NCBI GenBank assembly: GCA_945883665.1
Contig: CAMCXV010000011.1
Span: forward strand, 1 to 26,940
DNA length: 26,940 bases
Direction: 5' to 3'
Source: Rickettsia typhi
Lineage (GTDB): Bacteria > Pseudomonadota > Alphaproteobacteria > Rickettsiales > Rickettsiaceae
Shown: one piece after another, positions 16,768 to 25,842 of the stretch
Position numbering within the stretch: the stretch's first letter is position 1
Layout of the letters: each line of letters starts with the position of its first letter
Translations under genes and position numbers: made by a program
The notes under the pieces: model-generated
Databases searched by the model: none
Seen by the model: the letters and a program-made list of their open reading frames with translations, nothing else
Told to the model about the DNA's origin: nothing

Positions 16768-19434
16768 TTATATTTCTTGCCAATTATCTCCATAAGACAC
16801 ATCAACCACAGTTGGCACATCAAGAACAATAATATTTTCCATTATAGATTTCACTAATTTTGTTATATCCTGAACTTCTGACAGCGGAGATTCAAATACT
16901 AATTCATCATGAATCTGTAGAATCATTTTAGTTTGAAAAGATTCTGATTGTAATTTTTTATCTATTGCAACCATTGCCATTTTAGCAATATCCGCAGTAA
17001 GACTTTGCATAGGAGCGTTAATTGCAGCACGCTCTGCAAATGATCTCAAAGCATGATTTTTATTATTAATCATGGGAACATAACATCTTCTACCCAGTAG
17101 ATTTTCTACATAAAGATTTTGCCGAGCAAAATTAATAGTATCCGCCATATATTTTTCAATGCCAGGGTATTCTTGAAAATATTTTGCTATGTAATCCGCG
17201 GCAGATTTTCTGGTAATATTTAAATTCTTCGCAAGACCAAAAGAACTAATTCCATAAATTATACCAAAATTGATTGCTTTAGCATTACGTCGCAACTCAG
17301 AAGTTACCTCATCAATTTTTACACCAAAAATTTGACTTGCAGTTTGTTTATGTATATCTTCTCCTTTTATGAAAGCCTCTTTAAGAGTCTTTATATTTGC
17401 AACATGACTTAAAATTCTAAGCTCAATCTGTGAATAATCAGCTGAAATTAACTTATAACCTGGTGGCGCAATAAAAGCCGCTCTGATATTATTACCCTCT
17501 TTTGTACGAATAGGTATATTTTGAACATTTGGATTATTAGAGCTTAAACGACCAGTAGTAGTTGAAGTTTGCAAGAAAGTAGTATGTATTCTATTATTTC
17601 TTGCATCAGCTTGCTTAGGCAAAGTATCTGTATAAGTATTTTTTAGCTTTGTTAAATGCCTATATTTTAGAATTAAATCTGCAATTCCATAACCATCTTC
17701 ACTCAATTTTTCTAAGATTTCCACCCCCGTAACATATGATTTTGATTTACCAGAAATCTTAGAAAATGGTAACTTCAATTTTTCAAATAAAATTTGCCCC
17801 AATTGTTTTGGAGATGATATATTAAACTCTTCTCCACAAAATTTAAAAATCTCTTTTTCAAGAAATGATATTTCTTTTTCAAATTCACTGGATAATACAC
17901 GTAAATAAGGAATATTAATTTTAATACCACAAACTTCCATATAATGTAAAATTCTACACAAAGCTAGATCGATTGTTTGATACAGATGTAAAGTTTTTTG
18001 TTCAAAAAGCTTTTTTTTCATTATTTCATAACAATGGATGAAATAATGCGATAAATTAGTGATGGATAAAGCAATATCAACATTACTATTAGCATGGTGA
18101 TTTATTATTTCCACAATAGATTTAGTTTTATTGCCAGCAGAAAGACAATAATCCATAAGAGATAAATCATCAAAACTCTTTAGCGGCTCTGTAAAATTTT
18201 TATATAAACTTTTTAAATCAAAAGTAATTTTTTTTACAGCGGAATTGGTAAATAATTCGTTAATAAATTCATTATAATAAATTGATTCAGAGTCCATATT
18301 TGCATAGGAAAACAAATCTACATTATGAACTAATTTTTGTAGGTTATAGTTAAGTAAGAATAATTGTTTTTCAAATGCAATGGAAACAATTATTCGTGAA
18401 TCTATCTGCTCGAATGAAACAGCTATCACACCAACTTTCTCTATCTGATCTTTCAAAAATGATAAAGAATCATCCGAATCAACAATGATTCTTTTTGGCT
18501 CAGCATGTTCTAAAATCAAAATATTAGGACTGATTTTCTGAGCATGTTGCTCAATTTTTATATTAAACAAATTTTCAATTCTTTTACCAAGAGATCTAAA
18601 TCCATATTCAATAATAAATTCAGCAATTTTTGATTCTTTACTACTTAACCAAGAAAATGTATCCAGATTTTCAGGAATATCCACCTCCGTATCTAGCCCC
18701 ACTAATTGCCAAGATAAAAATGCCTGATCTTTAAAATTAATTAACAATTCTTTCTGCCTTAAACTCTTAATTTTATCAAGAGAGGAGTACACTCCTTCTA
18801 AATTATCAAAATTATTAATTAACTCTGCAGCAGTTTTTGGACCTATACCCTTTACACCAGGAATATTATCAGATGAGTCACCCATCAAAGCCTGAACCTC
18901 TCGAAGCTTATTAGGTAAAACCCCAAACTTTACCAGAACATCCTCGGCTGATATAAATTTTGATTTTACAGGATCGTAAATTCTAATTTGATCATCCATT
19001 AACTGTAACAAATCTTTATCAGATGAAATTATTATTGCATTGTGCCCATTATACACACAGTTTTTGGCTATACTGGCAATAATATCATCAGCTTCAAAAC
19101 CATTTTTTGAAAGCACGCAAAAATTCAACGCTTCAGCAGCTTTACGAACTATTGGCAATTGAGAAATCAAATCTTCTGGCGCCGGCGGTCGATTTGCTTT
19201 ATATTCGTTAAACAAGTCGTGACGAAAGTTTTTTCCCTTGCTATCAAGAACCACAACAGCATATTCTGGATTAAAATCATTAATTAATTTTAAAAGCATC
19301 GAGGTAAAACCATAAATGGCTCCTACAGGCTGCCCTTCTGGTGATGTTAAAGGAGGTTGTACATGATAAGCTCTAAAGACAAATCCATAACCATCGATTA
19401 TTAGCAACGGCTTGTTTTCTGATTTTTTATTCAT
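16768..19434 (-). CDS. polA: DNA polymerase I with a degenerate proofreading domain
   Basis: 888 residues. The 5' nuclease domain (about 1-290) is intact, with LIIDGYGF (11-18), GFEADD (112-117), SSDKDLL (137-143) and GDSSDNIPGVKGIG (185-198). The polymerase domain (about 500-888) keeps motif A DYSQIELR (666-673), motif B RRNAKAINFGIIYG (715-728) and motif C HDE (842-844). The middle domain (about 310-495) aligns poorly with 3'-5' exonucleases. At the DxE position it reads SFE (340-342), and the next acidic site falls in FDLKSL (405-410) with leucine where E. coli has D424. I could find no third acidic residue. It therefore probably fills gaps and removes primers without proofreading. It starts 18 bases after the glmU-like gene, likely in one transcript. 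Confidence 0.96.
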   Translation of the reverse strand: MNKKSENKPLLIIDGYGFVFRAYHVQPPLTSPEGQPVGAIYGFTSMLLKLINDFNPEYAVVVLDSKGKNFRHDLFNEYKANRPPAPEDLISQLPIVRKAAEALNFCVLSKNGFEADDIIASIAKNCVYNGHNAIIISSDKDLLQLMDDQIRIYDPVKSKFISAEDVLVKFGVLPNKLREVQALMGDSSDNIPGVKGIGPKTAAELINNFDNLEGVYSSLDKIKSLRQKELLINFKDQAFLSWQLVGLDTEVDIPENLDTFSWLSSKESKIAEFIIEYGFRSLGKRIENLFNIKIEQHAQKISPNILILEHAEPKRIIVDSDDSLSFLKDQIEKVGVIAVSFEQIDSRIIVSIAFEKQLFLLNYNLQKLVHNVDLFSYANMDSESIYYNEFINELFTNSAVKKITFDLKSLYKNFTEPLKSFDDLSLMDYCLSAGNKTKSIVEIINHHANSNVDIALSITNLSHYFIHCYEIMKKKLFEQKTLHLYQTIDLALCRILHYMEVCGIKINIPYLRVLSSEFEKEISFLEKEIFKFCGEEFNISSPKQLGQILFEKLKLPFSKISGKSKSYVTGVEILEKLSEDGYGIADLILKYRHLTKLKNTYTDTLPKQADARNNRIHTTFLQTSTTTGRLSSNNPNVQNIPIRTKEGNNIRAAFIAPPGYKLISADYSQIELRILSHVANIKTLKEAFIKGEDIHKQTASQIFGVKIDEVTSELRRNAKAINFGIIYGISSFGLAKNLNITRKSAADYIAKYFQEYPGIEKYMADTINFARQNLYVENLLGRRCYVPMINNKNHALRSFAERAAINAPMQSLTADIAKMAMVAIDKKLQSESFQTKMILQIHDELVFESPLSEVQDITKLVKSIMENIIVLDVPTVVDVSYGDNWQEI

Positions 19435-19452
19435 AATATTTTAGATTGTAAA

Positions 19453-20190
19453 TTAGAATGGCTGATTAGCAATAATCTTATTAGCAATCTCTAATTCTTG
19501 TTGAGTATTTACTCCTAAAACAAGCTGATGATTGTTAGAAGTATAATATGTAACTTTTTCACCAGCATTACTACAAATTTCAATTATTTGAGTTAGATAT
19601 AATTCTTGAGCTGAATGTTCTAACGACTGATCTAGACAAGCTGGTAAATATTTTTCTAAAACACCAGGTGCAAAAGCCATAATACCAGAATTACATAATT
19701 TTATTTTTTTTTCTAAATCATTTGCTACTTTAAACTCAACTATTTTTTGAAAATCACCTTTTTCATCAACTATTATTCTACCATATTCATTTGGTTCTTC
19801 ATGCTCAAAAACCAGAGCCGCTATTTCAGCTTTTGAAAATTCAAGATGGTCAAATAATTCCGTTATTATTGATGATGTAATAAGGGGATTATCTCCATAG
19901 ATAACAGCATTTTGTATGGAGTGATTAATTAAAGAATTAGCAACCCATACGGCATGAGCTGTGCCAAGTTGTTCCTCTTGCAAAGCAAATTTGCATTTAT
20001 TTTTAAAAATAGGTAGATACTCCGCTATATGATCCGAATATACTAAAATAATATCATTAGTCACGGTATAAGCATTATCTAAAACCATCTGAAGCATAGG
20101 TTTCCCTCCTACTTCATGCATTACTTTCGGCAAGTTAGATTTCATCCTACTACCTTTTCCAGCAGCCAAAATAATAATTTGTTTTTGCAT
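19453..20190 (-). CDS. GlmU-type uridylyltransferase domain, lacking the acetyltransferase half
   Basis: 245 residues. It matches the N-terminal pyrophosphorylase half of GlmU, which makes UDP-GlcNAc from UTP and GlcNAc-1-phosphate. Visible motifs are LAAGKGSRM (8-16), PKVMHE (21-26), LQEEQLGTAHA (70-80), YGDNPL (98-103; the Asp is a metal ligand in GlmU), EYGRI (135-139), IVEFK (150-154), NSGI (167-170) and GVN (226-228). Full GlmU is about 450 residues, with a left-handed beta-helix that acetylates glucosamine-1-phosphate. That half is absent and the frame ends cleanly, with polA following after 18 bases. A different nucleotidyltransferase specificity is possible. No strong Shine-Dalgarno is seen. 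Confidence 0.85.
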   Translation of the reverse strand: MQKQIIILAAGKGSRMKSNLPKVMHEVGGKPMLQMVLDNAYTVTNDIILVYSDHIAEYLPIFKNKCKFALQEEQLGTAHAVWVANSLINHSIQNAVIYGDNPLITSSIITELFDHLEFSKAEIAALVFEHEEPNEYGRIIVDEKGDFQKIVEFKVANDLEKKIKLCNSGIMAFAPGVLEKYLPACLDQSLEHSAQELYLTQIIEICSNAGEKVTYYTSNNHQLVLGVNTQQELEIANKIIANQPF

Positions 20191-20403
20191 AAATTTATCT
20201 ACATTTTATAATATGTGATTAAACACTGTTATGAATAAATACAATATATTCTATTACTTACTAGTTAAATGTCTAGTCTGGAAACAAACATTTCTTACAA
20301 AAGTAAAAACAGATACGAAATATTATGTAATAAAATTTTATTTGCTAGAAATTTAAACTGTTAATATTATTAGGTATTAAATAGTATTTTGATTTAGATA
20401 ACA
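20191..20403. other. Divergent intergenic region, glmU-like/lpxC
   Basis: 213 AT-rich bases between two divergently transcribed genes must hold both promoters. I see several TAATAT or TATTAT boxes on each strand (for example near 20359 on the plus strand and in TATTATAAAATG on the minus strand) but no pair with a good -35 at 16-18 bases. No hairpin or operator symmetry stands out. Confidence 0.5.
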
Positions 20404-21261
20404 ATGCAACTAACCATTCAGAATCCGATAAGTTGTTTTGGAATTGGTGTACATTCTGGTAACAAAACACAAGTTACATTAAAACCAGCTAATAAAGATG
20501 TTGGTATTGTTTTTGTTAGAACAGATGTTTCATCTGTTGACAATAAAATTATTGCAAATTATGCAAACGTCTTCGATACTTCTTTATCAACTTCTATAAA
20601 AAATAATGCCGATATTTGCGTTTCAACAATTGAACATCTAATGGCAGCAATCTGGGGATGTGGTATTGACAATTTAATTATTGAAATAGATGGATTAGAA
20701 GTACCAATAATGGATGGTAGTAGCAAGCCATTTGTTTTTATGATAGAATGCGCTGGATTAAAATATTTAACAGCTCCTAAAAAATATCTTAAAATACTAA
20801 AAGAAATTAAAATAACAGACTCTGGTAGTGAAATTTTTTCTTACCCTTCTGATGAAATGATAATTGATTTAACAATTGATTTTGCAAGCAAAGTTATTGG
20901 AAAGCAAAGTTACAACTTTTCGCCTAGGAAAAATTTTAAAGACGATATAGCAAATTCAAGGACTTTTGGCTTTGTTCAAGATCTTGATTATTTACAAAGT
21001 AGAGGTCTTGCTAAAGGTGCCTCTCTTGATAATGCAATCGGCATCGATAAAGACATAATTTTAAATCATGAAGGATTGCGCCATGATAACGAGTTTGTTC
21101 GTCATAAAATGTTAGATCTAATGGGCGATTTATATACAACTGGTACAAATTTTATCGGAAAAATAGATGGATACAAAACTAGTCACAATCTAAATAATCA
21201 ATTTTTAAGAAAAATATTTAGCGATCCATATTCTTACGCTTTTGTGGAAACAAACTATTAA
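20404..21261 (+). CDS. lpxC: UDP-3-O-acyl-N-acetylglucosamine deacetylase
   Basis: 285 residues. It catalyses the committed, zinc-dependent step of lipid A synthesis in the cytoplasm. Zinc ligands H78 (in STIEHLMAA), H234 and D238 (in [12 protein letters not shown]) and the general base E77 and catalytic H261 (in SHNLNN) are all present, at positions offset by one to four from E. coli. The start is firm: an in-frame TAG lies six bases upstream of the ATG. The N-terminus is a few residues shorter than in E. coli. Its presence means the organism makes lipid A. It converges with gltA across a 95-base gap. Confidence 0.96.
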   Translation: MQLTIQNPISCFGIGVHSGNKTQVTLKPANKDVGIVFVRTDVSSVDNKIIANYANVFDTSLSTSIKNNADICVSTIEHLMAAIWGCGIDNLIIEIDGLEVPIMDGSSKPFVFMIECAGLKYLTAPKKYLKILKEIKITDSGSEIFSYPSDEMIIDLTIDFASKVIGKQSYNFSPRKNFKDDIANSRTFGFVQDLDYLQSRGLAKGASLDNAIGIDKDIILNHEGLRHDNEFVRHKMLDLMGDLYTTGTNFIGKIDGYKTSHNLNNQFLRKIFSDPYSYAFVETNY

Positions 21262-21356
21262 CATTATAGCCTGCTTCCAATATAACCTTTTATATACGTT
21301 TCTATGTTTTTACATTAGCTGTTTTGCTTAATAACACCAAGAAATCTTAATTTATA

Positions 21357-22631
21357 TTATAAGCTTCTCTTAACATGACCAGAATATAATTGACGTGGTC
21401 TTGTAATTTTAAATTCTGGATCCTCCCACATTTCTTTCCATTGAGAAATCCAGCCAGAAGTTCTAGCTACCGCAAATAAAACCGTGAACATAGCAGGAGC
21501 TATACCCATCGCTTTATATATAATACCAGAATAAAAATCAACATTCGGATATAATTTTCTTTCGATAAAATATTCATCATTAAGAGCTATTTTCTCAAGC
21601 TCCATAGCTATTTCAAGCACCTTGTTTCCTTTTGATTGCCCCAATTCTTCGAGTACTTCTTTACAAGTCTCTCTAAGAACAGCTGCTCTTGGATCATAAT
21701 TCTTATAGACTCTATGACCAAAACCCATCAAACGGAAACTATCATTTTTATCTTTTGCACGCTTAATATATGTTGGTATATTTTCAATCGAACCTATTTG
21801 CTCTAACATATTAATTACAGCTTCATTAGCGCCGCCATGAGCGGGACCCCAAAGAGAAGCTATTCCCGCACTAACAGCTGCAAAAGGATCTGGTCCAGAA
21901 GAGCCGACTGTACGAACTGTTGATGTTGAAGCATTTTGTTCATGATCTGCATGTAAAATAAAAATTTTATCCAATGCTTTGGCAAGAACTGGATTTACTT
22001 TGTACTTCTTACTAGGAGAAGCGAACATCATATGCAGAAAATTTTCGGTAAAAGATAGTTCCTCCAATGGGTATACAAAAGCTTGACCAAGAGAATATTT
22101 GTAAGTCATAGCCGCAATAGTTGGCATTTTAGCAATCATTCTAAGAGCCGTTAGATTACGCCCTTTTGGAGAGTTCATATCAATAGTTTCATGGTAAAAA
22201 GCTGAAAGAGATCCAACTACTGATAACATAACAGCCATTGGATGCGCTGAATGGCGAAACGCACCAAAAATATTCCGTGTTTGTTCATTAACAAGAGAAT
22301 GATAAGCGATATTTTCTTTAAATTCCTTATATTCCAATTTATTAGGTAATTCTGCATTAAGTAGAAGATAAGATACCTCAAGAAAATCTTTGTTTTCCGC
22401 AAGTTCTTTTATATCATAACCTCTGTGTCTTAAAACACCATTATCGCCATCAATATAGGTTATAGCCGATGTACAAGAAGCTGTAGACATAAAGCCTGGA
22501 TCATATGTAAAATAACCAGTTTGACTATATAATTTTGTAACATCTATTACATCTTGACCAATTGAAGCTTTTTTGATTGGTAATTTATAAGTTTTATCTT
22601 TAATCTTAATCTCTGCAAATTCTTCAACCAT
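21357..22631 (-). CDS. gltA: Citrate synthase, hexameric type
   Basis: 424 residues from ATG at 22631. It condenses acetyl-CoA and oxaloacetate in the TCA cycle. The catalytic triad is visible as H265 ([10 protein letters not shown]), H306 ([14 protein letters not shown]) and D365 (PNVDFYSG). [16 protein letters not shown] and the C-terminal RPRQLYSGH are family signatures. The N-terminal strand domain marks the long, hexameric gram-negative type known for NADH control. A longer frame begins at TTG 22673, but AAGAGG lies six bases before the chosen ATG and the family starts here. Converges with lpxC; it follows the uracil glycosylase gene by 93 bases. Confidence 0.97.
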   Translation of the reverse strand: MVEEFAEIKIKDKTYKLPIKKASIGQDVIDVTKLYSQTGYFTYDPGFMSTASCTSAITYIDGDNGVLRHRGYDIKELAENKDFLEVSYLLLNAELPNKLEYKEFKENIAYHSLVNEQTRNIFGAFRHSAHPMAVMLSVVGSLSAFYHETIDMNSPKGRNLTALRMIAKMPTIAAMTYKYSLGQAFVYPLEELSFTENFLHMMFASPSKKYKVNPVLAKALDKIFILHADHEQNASTSTVRTVGSSGPDPFAAVSAGIASLWGPAHGGANEAVINMLEQIGSIENIPTYIKRAKDKNDSFRLMGFGHRVYKNYDPRAAVLRETCKEVLEELGQSKGNKVLEIAMELEKIALNDEYFIERKLYPNVDFYSGIIYKAMGIAPAMFTVLFAVARTSGWISQWKEMWEDPEFKITRPRQLYSGHVKRSL

Positions 22632-22637
22632 TTTAAA

Positions 22638-22643
22638 CCTCTT
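22638..22643 (-). promoter_or_regulatory. Shine-Dalgarno that decides the gltA start
   Basis: AAGAGG on the minus strand ends six bases before the ATG at 22631. This favours the 424-residue protein over the 438-residue frame that begins at TTG 22673. Confidence 0.6.
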
Positions 22644-22724
22644 ATATTTTATTTTTCTGTAAACTAGCCACAATATTTTATTGTAGTTTATTGCAAGAAA
22701 TCTTTGTAATTAAAATCATAAAAA

Positions 22725-23537
22725 TTAAAGATCTTTTTTTATAAATTGTTGTATCTTTATTAAATCGAACCAACTATCTTTTTTCTTAGCTGGTTGACGA
22801 AGAAGATATGCAGGATGAAAAATTGCCATAGTATTAATAGGTTTTAGCAAATATTTATTCTGATAAAAATGATTATTTGTTCTAGCTGCATTGATAGTAA
22901 TTTTATCACCGAGCAATCCTGTAACAGCTGTGCTACCAACGCAAATTATAAGTTTAGGATTTATAAGGGAAATATGTTTTTCTAAAAAAGGACGACAAAT
23001 CTCTATTTCTTGTTTTGTAGGTCTCCTATTTGCTGGAGGTCTCCAAAAAACTGTATTGGTTATGTATATATTTTCTTTTCTTGATAAGCCTATAGTAAAA
23101 AGCATTGCATCAAGTAACACTCCGCTTTCTCCACAAAATGGTACACCTAATTCATCCTCTTTTGCTCCCGGAGCCTCACCAATTAACATTATTTTTGCAT
23201 CTGGGTTACCATCTGCAAATACTGTGTTTATAGCGAAATTTTTTAAATCACAACCATTGAAATCTATTATCATTGATTTTAATTTATCTAATGAATCAGC
23301 ATTATCTGCTAATTTTCTTGAATCATTAGTATGAAGATCTATTGGTTTATTATTAGCAAGTTTTTTATCACTATAATTATCACTCTGATGCACAAAAATT
23401 TCTTCCTGATATTTTGTATTTGCAGCAAAATTTTCAATCCAAGAAATATTACTATCTTTTCTTTCAGAAAAATAATATTCTATGCCAATTGATTTTAACC
23501 AATTTAGATGTTCTAATTTTTGAGCTACCTTGTTCAT
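22725..23537 (-). CDS. Uracil-DNA glycosylase, family 4-like, with incomplete cluster cysteines
   Basis: 270 residues. It removes uracil from DNA. The catalytic-pocket motif GEAPG is at 120-124 and the second motif HPAYLLR at 241-247, with ITNTVFWRPPANRRPT between them. Family 4 enzymes carry a 4Fe-4S cluster held by four cysteines. Here the second and fourth are kept (C96 in FNGCDL and C181 in ICRPFL), while the first is Phe93 and the third Trp165. A cluster is thus doubtful. As I recall, many alphaproteobacterial relatives show the same FxxC and W pattern. The first 85 residues are hydrophilic and poorly conserved. A perfect TATAAT lies at 23562-23557, about 20 bases before the start, without a good -35. 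Confidence 0.85.
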   Translation of the reverse strand: MNKVAQKLEHLNWLKSIGIEYYFSERKDSNISWIENFAANTKYQEEIFVHQSDNYSDKKLANNKPIDLHTNDSRKLADNADSLDKLKSMIIDFNGCDLKNFAINTVFADGNPDAKIMLIGEAPGAKEDELGVPFCGESGVLLDAMLFTIGLSRKENIYITNTVFWRPPANRRPTKQEIEICRPFLEKHISLINPKLIICVGSTAVTGLLGDKITINAARTNNHFYQNKYLLKPINTMAIFHPAYLLRQPAKKKDSWFDLIKIQQFIKKDL

Positions 23538-23607
23538 AAAACGTTTTGTTTAACAAATTATAAGGTTTTAATTCACAAATCAACATTATTTATTCTATAA
23601 CTTAAAT

Positions 23608-24570
23608 ATGCCAATATATAACTTAACTATACCAGAAAATTTACATGGTCAGAGAGTTGATAAAGCTATCTCTTTATTATGTGATAATGTTTCGCGAAGC
23701 CAAATTCAAAAAGCTATTAAAAATCATAAACTCACATTAAACAACGAAATAGTTTCAAATTTATCTATGCGAATCAAGGTAAATGATCAAATAAATTTAC
23801 TTCTGGAAGAAGAGGAGCAGCAAACTGGAATAATACCAGCAAATATACCACTTGATATTGTTTATGAAGATGATGATTTAATCATATTAAACAAGTCATC
23901 TTCTATGACTGTACATCTTGGAGCCGGTAATTACAAAGAAACCTTGGTGAATGCTTTGCTTTATCATACTGATCAATTATCTACTGAAGGGGGAGAGATT
24001 AGACCGGGCATTGTACATAGATTAGATAAAAACACTTCGGGACTAATGGTTATTGCAAAAAACAATTCCGCACATAGATCGCTTGCATCGCAATTAGAGT
24101 CAAGAACACTTAAAAGAAAATATAAAGCATTGGTTTGGGGTATAATTAGACCTCAAGAAGGTTCTATAAATCAACAAATTGCAAGAAGCAAGATGGATCG
24201 CAAAAGAATGACAACAGTTAAATCTGGCGGTAAAGTTGCATTAACTCATTACAAAACATTAGAAATTTTTAAGAGTGGTCTTTTTAGTTTGCTAGAATGC
24301 CAACTTGACACTGGCAGAACTCATCAAATTCGTGTGCATTTAAGCCATATTGGTCATTCTATTTTAGGTGATCAAACTTACGGGAACAATAAGAGAAAAA
24401 TCACTAACTGCTCCGATGCATTAAAAACAAAACTTACAGAATTCAAACATCAAGCTTTACATTCTTTTTATATAGGTTTTATCCATCCTACATCTGGTAA
24501 TTTTATAGAGTTTGAAAAAGAATTACCACTAGATTATACCGAAATTATTACTTTTCTTAGAACAAGTTAG
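23608..24570 (+). CDS. rluD: Ribosomal large-subunit pseudouridine synthase, RluD-like
   Basis: 320 residues. An S4 RNA-binding domain (about 12-70; GQRVDKAISLLCDNVSRSQI) precedes the RluA-family catalytic domain. The catalytic aspartate is D140 in GIVHRLDKNTSGLMVIAK. Later motifs LLECQLDTGRTHQIRVHL and GHSILGDQTYG are intact. MTVHLGAGNYKETLVNALL resembles RluD (VHPGAGN) more than RluC. RluD modifies helix 69 of 23S rRNA (positions 1911, 1915, 1917 in E. coli). RluC identity cannot be excluded. It diverges from the uracil glycosylase gene over 70 bases. Confidence 0.8.
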   Translation: MPIYNLTIPENLHGQRVDKAISLLCDNVSRSQIQKAIKNHKLTLNNEIVSNLSMRIKVNDQINLLLEEEEQQTGIIPANIPLDIVYEDDDLIILNKSSSMTVHLGAGNYKETLVNALLYHTDQLSTEGGEIRPGIVHRLDKNTSGLMVIAKNNSAHRSLASQLESRTLKRKYKALVWGIIRPQEGSINQQIARSKMDRKRMTTVKSGGKVALTHYKTLEIFKSGLFSLLECQLDTGRTHQIRVHLSHIGHSILGDQTYGNNKRKITNCSDALKTKLTEFKHQALHSFYIGFIHPTSGNFIEFEKELPLDYTEIITFLRTS

Positions 24571-24599
24571 TTGACTTTCGAGCGTTTTAAAAATAGAGT
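24571..24599 (+). promoter_or_regulatory. Predicted promoter of the binding-protein/flavin-reductase/dapB operon
   Basis: TTGACT (24571-24576, directly after the rluD stop) is followed after exactly 17 bases by TAGAGT (24594-24599). The hexamers match consensus at five and four of six positions. Transcription would start near 24606, about 27 bases before the GTG start of the next gene. Confidence 0.4.
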
Positions 24600-24632
24600 C
24601 TCGATCTGAAATGTTTATAAATTAGAATTATT

Positions 24633-25376
24633 GTGTTTAAAATAAAAATTTTATTACTGCTTATAACATTATTTTCATTATCAGCTTGTTTTGAGAATAA
24701 AGACGAGAATGTTTGGATTGTAGGTACCAGTGCTGATAACCCTCCTTATGAATTTATAAAGAATGGTGAAATAGTTGGATTTGACATTGATTTTATTACT
24801 GAAGTTGCAAGGCATTTAGGCAAAAAAGTAGAGTTTAAAAATATGGAATTTCATACTCTACTCGCTGCACTTTCTAGCAACAATATTGATTTAGTTTTGG
24901 CTGGTCTATCGGTGACTCCAGAACGTATACTAAGAGTAGACTTTTCTGACCCGTATCACTCTACAAAAATTGTAGTTTTATATCGAGGAGAAGATAATTT
25001 CAAAAACTTTCAAGATCTTAAAAAGAAAAAAATTGGTGTGCAGCTCGGCACAATATGGGGGTTAATTGCTCATGATTTAGCTGTAATCAATGGCTTCAGT
25101 ATTATTTCTTTATCTAATAATTTGATGCTTGTAGAAGAGTTAAAATCCAAACGGATTGATGCAATAGTATTAGAGGAGAATCAAGCAAAAAAATTTATCG
25201 AGATGTACCCCACTATGTCTAAATTTGTTGATCAAAATTTCTCTTCCTCATTTGCTATTGCTATGACCAAGAATTTTGCAAATAAAAAAAATATAAACCA
25301 CGCCATTAAAGCTCTAACAAGCAATGGTACGATAGAGACATTAGCTAGAAAATGGGGGTTAGTAGGTGCTGATTGA
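24633..25376 (+). CDS. Amino-acid-binding lipoprotein of an ABC transporter (family 3)
   Basis: 247 residues from a GTG start. A lipoprotein signal peptide is clear: a basic start (MFKIK), a leucine/isoleucine core and lipobox LSAC with the lipidated cysteine at residue 19. The mature part is a family-3 solute-binding protein: GTSADNPPYEFIKNGEIVGF (31-50), then DLVLAGLSVTPERILRVDFS and the second-lobe segment KKKKIGVQLGTIWG. Relatives bind polar amino acids such as glutamine, arginine or histidine; the ligand cannot be read from sequence. No permease or ATPase gene is in this window. No good Shine-Dalgarno precedes the GTG. The 3' end overlaps the next gene by 11 bases. Confidence 0.88.
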   Translation: MFKIKILLLLITLFSLSACFENKDENVWIVGTSADNPPYEFIKNGEIVGFDIDFITEVARHLGKKVEFKNMEFHTLLAALSSNNIDLVLAGLSVTPERILRVDFSDPYHSTKIVVLYRGEDNFKNFQDLKKKKIGVQLGTIWGLIAHDLAVINGFSIISLSNNLMLVEELKSKRIDAIVLEENQAKKFIEMYPTMSKFVDQNFSSSFAIAMTKNFANKKNINHAIKALTSNGTIETLARKWGLVGAD

Positions 25377-25842
25377 AGAGTTTAAAGCTGCCGCAGGAAA
25401 ATATCCAACTGGAATAACTATTGTATCCGCTAAATATAACAATAACTTTTATGGATTCACATCCAATTCATTTAGCTCTGTTTCTCTAGAACCAACTTTG
25501 GTTTCTTTTTGTTTAAGTACAAAAGCTAATAGTTTTGATGCTTTTATAAATACAAAAAACTTTGCTATTAATATTTTAGCATCTAATCAAAAAGATTTAG
25601 CTATTCATTTTGCTTCTCCAATTGCTAATAAATTTCAAAATATTAATTTTATAGAAAATGAGTTTGGTACTCCTATCATAAATAATAGTTTAAGCTCTAT
25701 AGAATGCGAAAATTATCAGCAAATAAATTGTGGTGATCATTACATTTTCATAGGGAAAGTTTTTAAAGTACAAATCAACTCTGATTTAAAAAATAAATAT
25801 CCATTAATTTATTATGGAAAATCTTATACAGAATTAAAATGA
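25366..25842 (+). CDS. Flavin reductase-like, FMN-binding domain protein
   Basis: 158 residues. The N-terminal FKAAAGKYPTGITIVSAKYN and GFTSNSFSSVSLEPTLVSFC are the flavin-reductase-like split-barrel signature. Later segments NFAINILASNQKDLA and GDHYIFIGKVFKV fit the same fold. Relatives reduce FMN or FAD with NAD(P)H for partner monooxygenases or act on other flavin chemistry. No partner gene is nearby, so the role is unknown. The GTG start lies inside the previous gene, seven bases after GGGGG, and the 11-base overlap suggests coupling. The stop overlaps the dapB ATG as ATGA. Confidence 0.82.
   Translation: MLIEEFKAAAGKYPTGITIVSAKYNNNFYGFTSNSFSSVSLEPTLVSFCLSTKANSFDAFINTKNFAINILASNQKDLAIHFASPIANKFQNINFIENEFGTPIINNSLSSIECENYQQINCGDHYIFIGKVFKVQINSDLKNKYPLIYYGKSYTELK

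Noticed and set aside
21262..21356. Terminator between the convergent lpxC and gltA genes
   Set aside because: One is expected, but I could not find a stable stem in these 95 bases.
22632..22673. Fourteen-residue N-terminal extension of citrate synthase from a TTG
   Set aside because: A good Shine-Dalgarno precedes the ATG at 22631, and the extra residues do not resemble the family.
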